A stretch of DNA of 64,000 nt, taken from positions 198,184 through 262,183 of the forward strand of contig JAAOMT010000134.1 in NCBI GenBank assembly GCA_016748015.1, given 5' to 3'. Below are positions 21,457 through 31,920 of the stretch, piece after piece. The notes beneath the pieces are model-generated. The model was not told the DNA's origin and searched no databases. It saw nothing but the letters and a program-made list of their open reading frames with translations. The DNA comes from Geosiphon pyriformis (taxonomy: Eukaryota > Glomeromycota > Glomeromycetes > Archaeosporales > Geosiphonaceae). Within the stretch, counting starts at the first letter, position 1, and each line of letters begins with the position of its first letter. A program made the position numbers and the translations under genes.

Positions 21457-22098
21457 TGTTATGGGTTGGAGTAACAAGCTAATGGATAGCAAGGGAGAAC
21501 AGTATTGTATGGTGATGGAAATAAACAAAGAAGAAATTACAATAAGGGAGCAAATTGAATAAGTAGAAATTCAATGTGTGTGATCAGTTTCATAAAAATC
21601 ACAGTCGCTAATCTTTTCTTAAATCTGAAGGCAGAGGAATAGTCCGTGATTGTCAACAAGATAACATTGCTGCTATTATTCTATGTCTCAACTCGGCGAT
21701 TCTTAGAATCAATAACAGGTATCGTTGTACTTTTCAATTGTTTCTTTATTCAATGAATTACAAGAGCAAGCCAATTGCTTCTTAGGCTAATTCTAACAAA
21801 TACAAATCAAGAAGGGGAAAAAATAAGGTATGTGAATGCCAACAAGTAGATACTTGAAGATAAGGAAAGGGAAATAAGCAATTATGAGAAGAAGTAATTA
21901 ATATTGTTTATTTCATTACTTTGATCATGTCTTTCTACAGCTAAGGAAATTATCGCTTATATAGCTATCTAAAATGGTCAATAACCAGGTCAATGATCAG
22001 GTCAATGATCACTATCTAAAAATAGGATGGCTAATTATATGATATCAGTGGCTAATACATGTGATAATTAATAAAAACTATGTGTTTCAACCATAACA
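21457..22098 (-). repeat. G2 5' LTR (642 bp)
   Basis: It runs from TGTTATGGG to CCATAACA, with the minisatellite of three units at 21976-22011. Next to it on the element strand are the primer-binding site and gag. Confidence 0.92.
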
Positions 22099-22310
22099 AT
22101 AGCTTTTGGCTAATATGTGGAGATTGATCAGCCCAATCTTTTCTGATTTACAAAGGTTTGCTTCCGCTTCAAAAATATGTTCTTGCTCCTTTTCTTTCTT
22201 TTCTATTGCTAGTATGTACTGACTATATGGTGGAATAGAAATAACTTGACTGGTTGAGATAATTTCTCCTTGGCCAACAATTTTTTCCTTTGCCATATTA
22301 ACTGGTACAT
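22099..22310 (-). pseudogene. G1 segment between dUTPase and G2 insertion
   Basis: The frame MAKEKIVGQGEIISTSQVIS continues with the Glu/Lys run EKKEKEQEHIFEAEANLC. It follows the dUTPase domain and, across G2, joins 14291-14478. Family not recognised. Confidence 0.6.
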
Positions 22311-22700
22311 CTATTCTACTGTTGACCCAAATTCCTGTATCCCTCTTGCTGTTATTCCCAATTCCTTCCTTGTTCCCATTTCCACTAAGCTGGCTATTTT
22401 GACTAATGGCAGGAATATGGCATATGCTATCTTTTCATTTGGCTCAATTGTATAGGCTTTTTCTGAGTCATTTTGTAGCATGGCACTAATATTTCTTGTA
22501 TATCTTGCATCTACTATTTCCCCTCTAATATTAATCTCCTTCTTTGCTAAACTACTCCTAGATGCTAAAAGAACCATGGTTGTTGCTGAAATCTCTAGAG
22601 CTATTTTCAAATCAATGCATACTCATGCATTTGGTTCCAATTTGATGGCATCTTTTCCTGGATATCTTAGATCAAACTCTGCATCAGTATCATGCGCTCA
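22311..22700 (-). pseudogene. G1 dUTPase domain in pol
   Basis: A trimeric-type dUTPase fold is recognisable from all five motifs in order: DTDAEFDLRY (1), ASRSSLAKKEINI (2), GEIVDARYTRNISAMLQN (3), YTIEPNEKIAYAIFLPL (4) and ARGIQEFGSTVE (5). The family hydrolyses dUTP to dUMP and keeps uracil out of DNA. Conserved Gly residues are Glu or Arg at four places (GFD to EFD, KGI to KEI, AGY to ARY, GFG to EFG), all single G-to-A changes, so this copy is probably dead. A stop precedes it and another lies inside (near 22625). It lies between protease and RT. Confidence 0.88.
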
Positions 22701-23237
22701 TTCTGGCCTGATGCTTTTGCTATTGTCATTGTACCATTTCAACTCCTGTTCTTTGGAGAGGTTTGGTAAAGCGATGTATTGTTTATAGTTAGGATTGGAG
22801 TCTGAATTGTTAATATTTTTATTGCCACATTGCGTGGAACTGGAACCAGTGTTTTCATTGTTATTGTTGTTGGAGTTTGAATCGGAATTGTAAACTAATT
22901 CTGATTCTGATGTGCAGCTGTTGATTGGTTCCTCTTCCTTAGGAATCATGTAGATTATGTGTGGTGGTGGATTGTAGATAAGATCACACTTATCACAATA
23001 TTGGAAGTCACATGGAATTAAACAGTGATCACATAATCTGGTGTTTATTTCTTCTAAGCATTGCACCTGTTCCTCCCTTGTGGGTGCTAATTCCTGGTAA
23101 TATTTGTGGAATTGCTCTGGATCTAGAAGATTTATGACTAGTTCTGGGTCCCAGTCAAGTTCTATGGGCTCTAAAGAATTGTTCTTGATTTCTCTAATCT
23201 CTTCGGGTGTTGCTCCTTCTATTTTGGCAATTGCCAT
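22698..23237 (-). CDS. G1 zinc-ribbon-like segment with Asn/Ser linker
   Basis: An open frame of 179 codons. The first third is acidic (ELDWDPELVINLLDPEQFHK). It is followed by a Cys pair arrangement, LCDHCLIPCDFQYCDKC (C-x2-C-x4-C-x5-C-x2-C), that could hold zinc. A low-complexity Asn/Ser linker leads to KQYIALPNLSKEQELKWYND, directly before the dUTPase. G1b has the same arrangement at 62097-62513 and G3 a shorter form (LCKECIMPCNDK) near 48690. Family not recognised. Confidence 0.7.
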   Translation of the reverse strand: MAIAKIEGATPEEIREIKNNSLEPIELDWDPELVINLLDPEQFHKYYQELAPTREEQVQCLEEINTRLCDHCLIPCDFQYCDKCDLIYNPPPHIIYMIPKEEEPINSCTSESELVYNSDSNSNNNNNENTGSSSTQCGNKNINNSDSNPNYKQYIALPNLSKEQELKWYNDNSKSIRPE

Positions 23238-23605
23238 TCTCCAAATTTCATTATTGTCATGTGGACAACTGTCCAGTTACTGCACAGCTCTTCTCCAGAC
23301 TGCTTCTATTAGGGTTTCTTTCCTTACCCAGTCGCTTATTAAAATTGTGTATTGACATAACACGTTGCATGTTCCTCCACATCCTAGGATGTTGTTCCAC
23401 ATCCCTTCATCTAGTAGGGTCTTCCCACAAGTGAGACAAGGTTGGTTATCTCATTTTTCTTGCCTCTTTGGTCGTCCAAAGCATTTGAGTAAGCATGGAT
23501 GACAGTAGAACTTTGTTGTAGCATGGTATTCCTCATCGTCATCACAACATGCACCCATTGACAACAGTTTCTTGCCACAATTAATGCATACAAGTCTTGG
23601 CCATC
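23238..23605 (-). pseudogene. G1 Cys-rich module after protease
   Basis: One frame with two stops carries at least twelve Cys in about 90 residues: CINCGKKLLSMGACC, FYCHPCLLKCFGRPKR, then CLTCGKTLLDEGMW, LGCGGTCNVLCQYTILISDW and VRKETLIEAVWRR. Spacing suggests two or more zinc-binding loops. Homologous modules occur in G3 (48160-48440) and G1b (61660-61900) at the same place between protease and dUTPase. The stops sit where Trp and Tyr or Gln would fit. No named domain recognised. Confidence 0.65.
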
Positions 23606-23765
23606 AATAATTAGATTGTTGTGGAGTGTGGTGAGTGTAGAAATTATAAATGGCAGCAGTTGGTGGCATTCCTTCTTCCTTTTTTTTTCCTTTTCCCTTA
23701 TCTTTGTTCCATTCCCAACTTGAGACTTCTTCTTGTTTGTTGTTGGTCCAAGTCAGATTATTGGT

Positions 23766-24300
23766 TTACCAAGTAAGTTTGTTTGTTTGCTTTCCTTTCC
23801 CATTGTCATCCCAAGAGAGTATTGGTGGCAGCTCATTGTGCTCTTCGTCAGCCCATAACACTTGGTAGGCTTCCCAGGTAGGTTTTGGTTTCTCTTCCTC
23901 AAAGTCAATTAGTGGTGCCATGGTGTTGGTAGCCTTGAAGTGGCCACACATTGCTGGTACTCGCATGTGTTGCCTGTTTTGGCTGAGTTGAAGCTCTTGT
24001 GTATTCCAGTCCAGAGTAGTGTTTGTCTTGGACAGCCAGTCATTACCAACTAGAGCTTGGTATTGGGTGGCTTCTATGACGAATACTTTGATTGGTACTA
24101 TGATACTGTTAATTTCGATTAGTAAGTCATTGATTTTGCCGATTGGAGTCTTGGTCACTCCATTAGCCATGATGATTCTGGCACTAGCAGTTTGATCAAC
24201 TTGGCGACCTAATTGATCCATGAGTTGTTATGTAATAATGCTGCCTGCTGAACCACTGTCAAGAATTAGTTTGATAGGATGGCCATCAATTTTCACATCA
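23766..24300 (-). pseudogene. G1 aspartic protease
   Basis: The active site IKLILDSGSAGSIIT holds DSG and is followed by a stop. The same domain continues in frame with GRQVDQTASARIIMANGVTK, FVIEATQYQALVGNDWLSK and TTLDWNTQELQLSQNRQHMR. This is the retropepsin that cleaves Gag-Pol. It follows the zinc knuckle directly, and the Cys-rich module follows it. The active site is intact. Confidence 0.88.
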
Positions 24301-25940
24301 GTATATATGGTGGTAATTGGCTTTTCTTCCAGTGCAGCTCCACTGAATAATGACATGATTGATGATTCCTCGAGTTTGAATGGAAAAATGGCATCCAGAG
24401 ATTTGTTTTCTGTGATTGTGGCAGGTAAAATATTGCTGGTAAGTATTTGTTTGAGTTCCTGGTTGTTGGGTATGGCATTTTCTGGAGTAACCAGAAGACT
24501 TAAATAGTTTTGGGAATTCAGGTTTTGGGTGGCGCCTGTACTCAAATTCCGAGAATGGGATCCTGAGCTTTGGTGAGAGGAGCTGAGGATTGGTTGATGA
24601 ACAACCATCGCCGATCTCCAATTTTGAGCAATTCTGGGTTTCGGGTTTCCTGATGTCATTGTAGCTGAGTTTTGGAGTGGTGTTTGGATTGATGGTTGAG
24701 ACTGATAAATTATTTGGGGCTGTGGCTGATAAATTACTGGAGGCTGCTGTTGATAAATTGCTGGTGGCTGTGGTTGATAAACTGGAGATTGATATACTGA
24801 TGGTTGATAGATTGGTTGCTGCATCATTGGCAGGTAAGTATTTTGATATTGGTCTTGATTTGGATAATAATTTGGAGTTTGGAACCAGCAATCGGGGTTT
24901 CTGTATTGATTTCTTGATTGTTGGTTGCTATAAATATGACAATTAACTCGAATATGGTCTTGTTTACCACAGTTATGGCAGACATGCATTTCTGGCTGTC
25001 ATGGCAGACTAGGTGCTATTGAGGATGATGGACGTGATTGATTTTGGAAATGATTCACGTTTCCTGAATTATTGTGTTATTGTGATAATTGATATATAGT
25101 GCAATTGTCAGCTAAGTATTTCTCTAATTTTTGATTAATTGACTTACTGAATTGTTTTAATTTAGAATCCAATTTAGATGATTCATTCATTACTAGGTTT
25201 ACTGCTTGGGCGTGGTTGGCTTCTAACTCAGCTGCTTCAAAATCTCTGGCATGTGTAATTGTGGTAGAGAGGTCAACTGGATGCATTAGGCGTACTTGCT
25301 GAAGGAGGTTACTGTGCAAACCTCTAATAAATTAGTTCAAAATCTGTGGCACTGTAAAATAGTCAGCTTGAATTGCTTGAATCTGGTGCAGATTTCTATG
25401 AAAGCATCCCAAGTAAGTAGTGACTGCTTCAGTATCTCCTTGTTTGATGGTGGTGAAGAGGTTGGCTAACTTGTTGATACTATTATTGTTGCTAAAATAT
25501 CTTACAAATTCCGTCTTGAAGTTATTAAAGATTTGGGGTTTGACAGCTAGACTTTGATATCATGCATCTGCAGTGTCCCTTAGAAAGTATGGGATGGCTT
25601 GAAGTGCTCAGGTGTCATTCCATTCATTTGTAGTAATGGCTTTCTCTACGTCATTCAGCCATACTTGTGCGTCATCTTCTTCACCGGTAAAGTTGTCAAG
25701 TTTTGTGATTGGTACGTAGGCCATTGGATCTAAGTTGGATTGTTGTGGTGGCTGTTGAAGCAGTTGTTGTTGTATTGGTTGTTGGGGTGGTAGTTGAAAT
25801 GGCTGTTGTAGAGGTTCAGCTACTGGATTAATTGGTGGTTGATTGATAACGATTACTGGAGGTAAGTTTTGTTGATTAATTAATTTGGGGTTTGGATTGT
25901 TCTGCCTTTGATGATTTGGAGTTTTGATTTCTGAATTTTT
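24228..25940 (-). pseudogene. G1 gag: capsid and nucleocapsid
   Basis: The capsid-like part reads YVPITKLDNFTGEEDDAQVW, then QVWLNDVEKAITTNEW and YLGCFHRNLHQIQAIQADYF, with several stops at Trp or Gln positions. Frame 25077-25319 has the helix QVRLMHPVDLSTTITHARDF. The nucleocapsid knuckle CHNCGKQDHIRVNC (24939-24980) is intact. It is followed by Tyr/Pro/Gln-rich repeats (IYQPSVYQSPVYQPQ) before the protease. Gag packages element RNA into particles. Confidence 0.85.
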
Positions 25941-26702
25941 TAGATTTAGATTTTGCTAAGCTTAAAGATTCAGGGTTCCAACTTCCAGGTTTTCAGTAAT
26001 TGGGTTTTGGTAAGTAAATTCTTGATCTTCTGATTCTTCTTCCTCTTCTTCTTCAAATAATTCTCATAGAATAGCAGTTCCAAAGTCTGGTTAAGACGGT
26101 GGTGATCGAATTTCTGATGGGGTTGGTGATCACAATTTAAATCTGTTGAAATATTTGCCGTATGGTTCTAATAGATCTGTTTTCTTTTGTTTACTTTGAG
26201 ATGGGAATTGTCTGAATGTTGATATCACATTTGATGTGGATGTGCTTGCTGATGTTATATTGATGATGCTTCTCGGTATGTAGTGATAGGATGGGGCAGT
26301 TGGTAATTCAACTTTTGTTTTCTTTCAAGTAGGTGGTTGTATCTTTTTGGGTGTTACTGCTGGTGTTTGTAGTTTTCTTTTGCCTTTATTGGCGTAAGTA
26401 ATTGGATATTTTTGTTGGGTGTGATGTTCAATTTCTTTGTTGATCTCAGTAATGATGGAGACAAAATTGTGATTTGTTGGCAAGTTGGTATTTTGAATTA
26501 ATTCTCTGTAGAAAGTTTCCCTGGCTGATTCAGTATTCACTGGTGTTCTTAACAAAAAGGAAATTTTTTCATTGACATAGAAATTAAAGACTGATTTGGC
26601 GGATATATGATTGTGGTTTAATTCCAAGTGTTGACAATAGTGTTGAAATAGGGATTTCACAAATCCTAAATGGTTTGCTCCTATGTTTTCTGATTCTGCC
26701 AC
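25941..26702 (-). pseudogene. G1 gag N-terminal region
   Basis: An open frame of 125 codons at 26325-26702 starts at a GTG (VAESENIGANHLGFVKSLFQ); no ATG is seen between it and the primer-binding site, so the ATG may be lost. It includes ISAKSVFNFYVNEKISFLL and ends in a basic tail. 25941-26324 continues in a broken frame with a Glu-rich stretch. G1b has the homologous N-terminus at 58760-59280 (ESAFSFYINKKIKFYLR). Confidence 0.7.
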
Positions 26703-26745
26703 TTTTGGTTTGGTGTTATCAGTGCTGGTTTTCTGTAGGATTAAA

Positions 26746-26762
26746 CTTCACAGGAAGCACCA
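26746..26762 (-). other. G1 primer-binding site
   Basis: TGGTGCTTCCTGTGAAG on the element strand, two bases inside the 5' LTR. It begins TGG, complementary to a tRNA 3' CCA end. The matching tRNA was not determined. Confidence 0.75.
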
Positions 26763-26764
26763 AA

Positions 26765-27606
26765 TGTTATAGTTGATTATTTGGAGTCTTGAATCAAATA
26801 ACAAATTCGTAACTTGGTGCTCAAAAGCTATTTCCATTGATGATGTTCTGAAAGTGTTGTATCTGAAGGTTTTAATGGAGTCCTTTGTATAATGGACAAA
26901 GATTCAATAGTTGTTTTATCCATAGCTTCCCAGACTCACAAGTCTGTCAATTCTTTTCTCGGCTTAGTGGCTGGCAATCCTCTGGTAAGTAATCCATATC
27001 TTCTGTATATGTCCTACCCTCTTGCAAGGGTCTTTTACTAGGCAATTCTTGACATCAGTAATTAGTGCTTTCAATCAATTGGTTAGTGCACAATAACAAA
27101 ATCACAGAAAATAAAGAAAATAAAGAAATCTAAAGAAATAAGCCAAGGTGATTTGCAGATTAGTATTCTGTCAATAGCCATAATTAAGAGCTATTGTTTC
27201 AGCGTGGTTAAGTATCAATTACTATTAACATGAAGTGTTGATAGTAAAGGGTGAATTGAGATATGGAATGATTATTTATTTAATGGTTGTGTTTCTAGGC
27301 TAAGGATTCTGTGGTATTGATTCTGTTTTTTCTGTTTCTACTGCTATATATACATATTTGAGATTCCTCAATTCCTTAATTACTTGTGACAGAAATCCTG
27401 AAATTCCTGGAATCCTGCGATTCCTGATGAGAGGAATTCTGAAATTCTGGAATCCTGCAATTCCTTGTCAGGGAATCCTGAAATTCTTGGAATCCTGCAA
27501 TTCCTCTAAGAGGAATTCTGGAATTCCACATTTACTACATCTACCTTTGATTGGCTAATATTTACTGACTAATAATACTATATTTTCTTATATTCTATGA
27601 GTAACA
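26765..27606 (-). repeat. G1 5' LTR (842 bp)
   Basis: It runs from TGTTATAG to GTAACA, partner of 9865-10715. A ~40-bp tandem array lies at 27382-27528. Confidence 0.92.
27382..27528. repeat. ~40-bp tandem repeat in G1 5' LTR
   Basis: Units of 41, 40, 40 and about 25 bases, each with GGAATCCTGCRATTCC, correspond to the array at 10488-10637. Confidence 0.75.
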
Positions 27607-27611
27607 ATGTG
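27607..27611. repeat. Target-site duplication, right flank of G1 (ATGTG)
   Basis: It matches ATGTA at 9860-9864 with one transition. LINE C ORF1 resumes directly after it. Confidence 0.6.
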
Positions 27612-29658
27612 ATAGATGTGCAATAATTTGTTTTTCCAATAAAGCATCCAAATTGGCTGTTATTAGTTCTGTTTCAGTTTTTAAGAGTGTAAATTTGTGT
27701 TAAGCTGGTCTGTTTTTGGCTTGCTATGCATGATGCAAACAATTTGGTTATGTTTTTAGTATATATTCTGTAAATGAGAATTCTGGTGTTCATGATAAAT
27801 GTGTGATAACTCTTCAAAATTGGACATATTTAGCCAATATATATAAGAAAAAACAGGTGCCAATTGTTCATTTAGTGTTTTTTGGTAGTAAAACATGGAT
27901 TTAAGTTGCTAGTGATTCTACTTTTTGTGTGATGTCTTTGATTTCTCTTAGTACTGGTTTATCTTTAAATAATAAAATTCTTCTGCTGGTTTTTTTGGAA
28001 ATAAATAATAGGTTTGCCACTTTTGAGCACAGTTTTGTTAGTTTTGTAGAGAAAATAAACAAGCTAACTAAGAGGTTAAATACACTCATGTCAATAGTTT
28101 TCTAGCTTAGCCCTAAATATCAGCCATTGGTGATTTTTTCATCACAAAATCAAGAGATAGATACAATAATAAGTGAAAGTTCAAGTGTGATTACTAGTAG
28201 TAAAACTATTGCAGAAATGGTAAGTATTAATATTTTGGTTGTTTCAAGACTAGAAAAGACTTTGAACAGCTTATCAAATATAATTATAAATCTAATAGCC
28301 AAAATAAACAATGTTGACTTGAGTGTAAAAGATCTCTCCTTTCAATAACATATTTAGTTTGGAAATTTGCTATATGTAATGTTCAGAATATCAATGTTAC
28401 TGTCAAACAGAAAAACATTGTTTATTGACATGTGAATTCAGAAAATATGGTTTCAATTATCACAGAAACTAAGTTAAAACCTGGCATTAAGCCATGAATT
28501 ATGAATAAGTTTAATACAGTTAGGATTTTTTCATTTGGTTTGAACATGGGGTTTCTTGATGCTAGAGTGGTCGTTATTATGAATAATTTTCTGGCATATC
28601 ATGTATCTAAGATTGAAGAGATTTCTGGTTGGGTTATTTTAGTGCAGTTTTTTTTTTAAAACAAGCTCTTGGTCATGTTTTTGGGTCTGTATACTGGTAT
28701 TTTAGCTAAGATCAGATTCGATCAGACTGCAAAAATCAACTTCTTTATTATTAAGGCCATTAATTCTAGTATTTTTGTAGTTCTGAATGGGGATTTCAAT
28801 GAAAATAGGTTTAAGAAAAGTATAAGTTTCAAATTCTGCTCAAATTTGAATTTGGTTAATTCTTTTGATAAGCATTTACTGATCAAAGCTCCTACTTGAA
28901 GCAATTTGAGAGACACTAAAAAAGTTATTAATTACATTTTTATGAGTAAAAATTTGTCATCTATGGTGGCCAATCATATGGTTAATCCTGTTTCTGAGTT
29001 TTTTAATACAGATTACAAGACTGTTTTGGTTTTGATCAGTTTGAGTAGTTTTTTAGATGTTTAGTTAAATAGCTTATGCAAACAGGCCAACAAAAATTAT
29101 TGAAAGTTTAAAATTAAAGATGTTAATAATACTAAATAAAAAAAGTTTAAAGATTGTGCTTTAGCCAAATTTTTAGTAGTAGAGATTAGATTTTTTGTAG
29201 CTGGAACTTGTGGTAACTTGGATACTATGTGGAAGTTATTAAAGAAGATAATGGTGGAGTCAACTAATAAGATGTTTTCTAAACATTGGTTTAATAAATT
29301 TAAGTGTTTTAAAAACAGACACTCTTCAAAATTTTTTGGGTTGAAATTGTTAGTTACCAAAATTATTAAAAAGTTGAGCTCAAGTAACATGCTTGGATTT
29401 GATTGTCTTGTTAAGAAATAATCAACTTTGGATGACAATAAGACTCTTAAGATTATAGATGTGGTTTAGAATAGTGAAAATTTAATGGTTATTCTCAAGT
29501 ATTTGTTAATATTTTATAAAAAGTACAGAAAGTTCAAGCTTTATGAATTAAAATTAACTAAAAAAATGTCTATTAGAAAGACAATTAAGAAACACATAAA
29601 AAGTTTTTGTTTTAATAAAAAGAGCATGATCAAAAGTATTCTGAATTGGCTCTTTTAC
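27612..29658 (+). mobile_element. LINE copy C, second part: ORF1 end and ORF2 start
   Basis: ORF1 continues to about 28347, including the decayed knuckle region near 27710 and the open C-terminal piece 28127-28348 (TIISESSSVITSSKTIAEMV). ORF2 follows. EEP motifs are recognisable in 28440-29050, for example ITETKLKPG, VVLNGDFNENRF in frame 28669-28899, and a decayed FNTDYK where DTDHQ is usual. Stops are frequent. F1 cuts the LINE at 29658, just upstream of RT (HIKSFCFNKKSMIKSILNW corresponds to EINKGHMIRSVLKRPF in copy A). Confidence 0.85.
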
Positions 29659-30563
29659 TGTTACAGATAATTATTTGAGATCTGAAAACAAATAACAAAT
29701 CTGTAACTTGGTGCTTAATATGTAATATGGTAAGTAATATCTAAAGATTTTTGTATTTGAAGGTTTTAGTTAAGTCCTTTGTATAATAAACAAAGATTCA
29801 ATGTTAATATTTTGGTGTAATTGTTTTTAGTTTTTTCTCCAACCCTCAAGTTAGTATGCATTGTTATTCATAGTTATTTAAAATAATTATTTTGTCAATT
29901 TTTTTTTCAGCTTAATGACCAGTTCTCTAATAAGTTATTCCTTAATTTCAAGTGTTTACCCTTATTTCTGGGTCTTTTACCAATTTTTTTTAATGTCAAT
30001 AATTTCTCATATTTTAATTTTTCAATCAATTAGTAAACAACACAACAAAAAAAAATAAAATAAAAAATAAAATAAAATAAATGAAAATAAAATTAATATC
30101 TCATTAATAGCCATGATTAAGAGTTATTGTTTTAGTATAGTTAAGTGTTAGAGTCTATTAATATGAAGTGTTGATAGAATAGAAAGGATTAATATTCTTT
30201 AATCAAATGATAATAACATAGATTCAAGTAATAATTAATAATTTATTAATATGTGATATGGATTTGAATTGCTTCTAACTGGATGTTTTTACTATAAATT
30301 TTAGCTGAAGATCCTGTCTTTTCTGCTTTTAATACTCTTACTATATATATATAATTGATGTTTTACAAAATTTTACACATTTGTGAACAATGTGTTATAA
30401 TTTCTTAAGCAATGTGCCATAATTTACTAATATTGCTTATATTGTTAAACAATGTGCCATAATTTACTAGCAATGTACTCATGTGTTCAATACTATTCTT
30501 TTATTGATCTATTTTTCTTATTTGTTTTTTTACTATTCTCTTGTGCTTTTTCTATAAGTAATA
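29659..30563 (-). repeat. G1-like LTR F1
   Basis: TGTTACAG to GTAATA; it aligns with the G1 LTRs at both ends and in the middle (GTAACTTGGTGCTTAAT). Strongly AT-enriched. It carries a tandem array of its own near 30368-30475. Confidence 0.82.
30041..30085. repeat. (AAAAT)n-like microsatellite in F1 LTR
   Basis: It sits at the place of the GAAAATAAAGAAAATAAAG stretch of the G1 LTRs, so it grew inside the LTR. Confidence 0.7.
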
Positions 30564-31243
30564 TTATCTTATCTTTTTTTAATATTAAGCTTTGTTAAAA
30601 TCTTCATTTTGAATAAATTCTACTACTTTTTTTTCTAACACTATTTGTTCAACTCTGTTTTTTATTTTTTCAACTTGTAAGTTGTTTATTCTTTTTTATT
30701 GTTTAATGGTTATTGTTTCCATTTTTGGGTGTAGTAATATTTTTGGATAATTTTGGAATATGGTGTATAGCCAATAGATTGTTTTAATATCAAGTAATAA
30801 GTTTGTTTTCTTTTCAATAAAGTCTTTAATTTGCTGTATTATTTCTTGATTGAATATTTTTTTGGATTTTTTGGTATATAGTTCTTGAATATTTAGCTTT
30901 TGTCCTAATTAATAGTAACAATATGGTATTGAAAGTTGTTTTGTTCAGTGTTTTCAACTTTTTTTCATTAGCTTTTCTGTTGAAATAATAATAAATATTT
31001 TTCCAAAAGTATTTTTTATTTTTTTATTATTATATCTGACCAATGTTTTATTAAGTTTAGTGGTTGCTAATATGGTGTATTTCTTGCTTTTTTTCTTTTT
31101 TTGGTGTTTCAATAACAGATTGTTTGGTAGTTAATAACAATTTTTATATCCAATTGTTGTTAATTTACAGCTTGGAATAATTGTTAAGCCATTGAGTGGA
31201 TGTATCTGAGATTTCTATTTTCTGTTTGTTGCTTTTGTTGTAT
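30564..31243 (-). pseudogene. F1 3' ORF remnant
   Basis: The minus strand matches the G1 region 10716-11370 (polypurine tract and 3' ORF) with heavy AT drift. No RT or integrase is left. It is cut at 31243 by F2. Confidence 0.7.
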
Positions 31244-31572
31244 TATTACAGATGATTATTTGGGTGGTTAGAATAAATAACAAACTTGTAACTGGTGCTC
31301 AATAGCTAATATGGTTGATAATTCTGAAGGTTTTGGTTAAATTCTTTGTATAATAGACAAAAATTCAATAATTGTGTTAGTAGTCTTTTGAAATTGCAAT
31401 TTCATCAAATTTTTTTCTTTAATGTAGTAGCTAGTTTATTTTAATAGTTATGTCCTTCTGGTAAGCTATCTGTAATTTTTTAAACTCTATACTCTTCTTT
31501 TGGAATTTTTTATCAGGCTATTCTTGATGTCAATTACTCAATGCTTAATTTTTTTAATCAATTAGTAAATTA

Positions 31573-31637
31573 ACAAACAACAAAAAAATAAAAAAAATAA
31601 AAAAAAATAAAAAAAATAAAAAAATAAAAATAAAAAT
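31573..31637. repeat. A-rich microsatellite in F2 LTR
   Basis: Runs of A7-A9 separated by single T, at the same LTR position as the one in F1. Confidence 0.7.
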
Positions 31638-31920
31638 TAGTATCTTATTAATAACCATGATCAAAAGCTATTGTTCCAGTGTAGTTAAGTATTGACTTCT
31701 ATTAACATAGAATATTGATAAAGTAGAGATGATTTAATATTCTTTAATTAAGTAATAATAACATGGATTCAAGTAGTAATAGATAATTTATTGATATGTA
31801 ATATAGATTTAAACTGCTTCTAACTGAGTGTTCTTGCTATAGATTTTAGCTTGGAAATTCTGTTTTTTTTGCTTCTAACATTCTTGCCATATATACATAA
31901 TTAATGTTCTATGAGATCTT

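Larger units (their letters stand above)
14479..22098 (-). mobile_element. Gypsy element G2, inserted in G1 pol
   Basis: A 7.6-kb minus-strand Ty3/Gypsy element with LTRs of 678 and 642 bases. Its order is gag, protease with an acidic and Cys-rich insert, RT, RNase H, integrase and a 3' ORF that overlaps the LTR. There is no dUTPase. The LTR pair differs by about 6% in the compared first 300 bases, all transitions, plus a 36-base difference in a minisatellite. It lies between the G1 dUTPase and RT with a 4-base duplication. Inactivating changes include DSG to DSR in protease, a Cys-to-Tyr change in the zinc knuckle, and SDRG to SNRG in integrase. Confidence 0.93.
9865..27606 (-). mobile_element. 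Gypsy element G1 (dUTPase-bearing), split by G2
   Basis: Two LTRs of 851 and 842 bases bound a minus-strand element. Its order is gag, protease, Cys-rich module, zinc-ribbon segment, dUTPase, RT, RNase H, integrase and a 3' ORF. Removing the inserted G2 (14479-22098) leaves an element of about 10.1 kb. RT-RNase H before integrase marks the Ty3/Gypsy class. A 17-base primer-binding site and a purine tract sit beside the correct LTRs. RT YLDD, protease DSG and integrase DDE are intact, but scattered stops break gag-pol. It lies in LINE copy C. Confidence 0.93.

Noticed and set aside
9865-27606. A single giant 17.7-kb retrotransposon
   Set aside because: A second complete LTR pair and gag-pol set (14479-22098) inside shows nesting of two elements.
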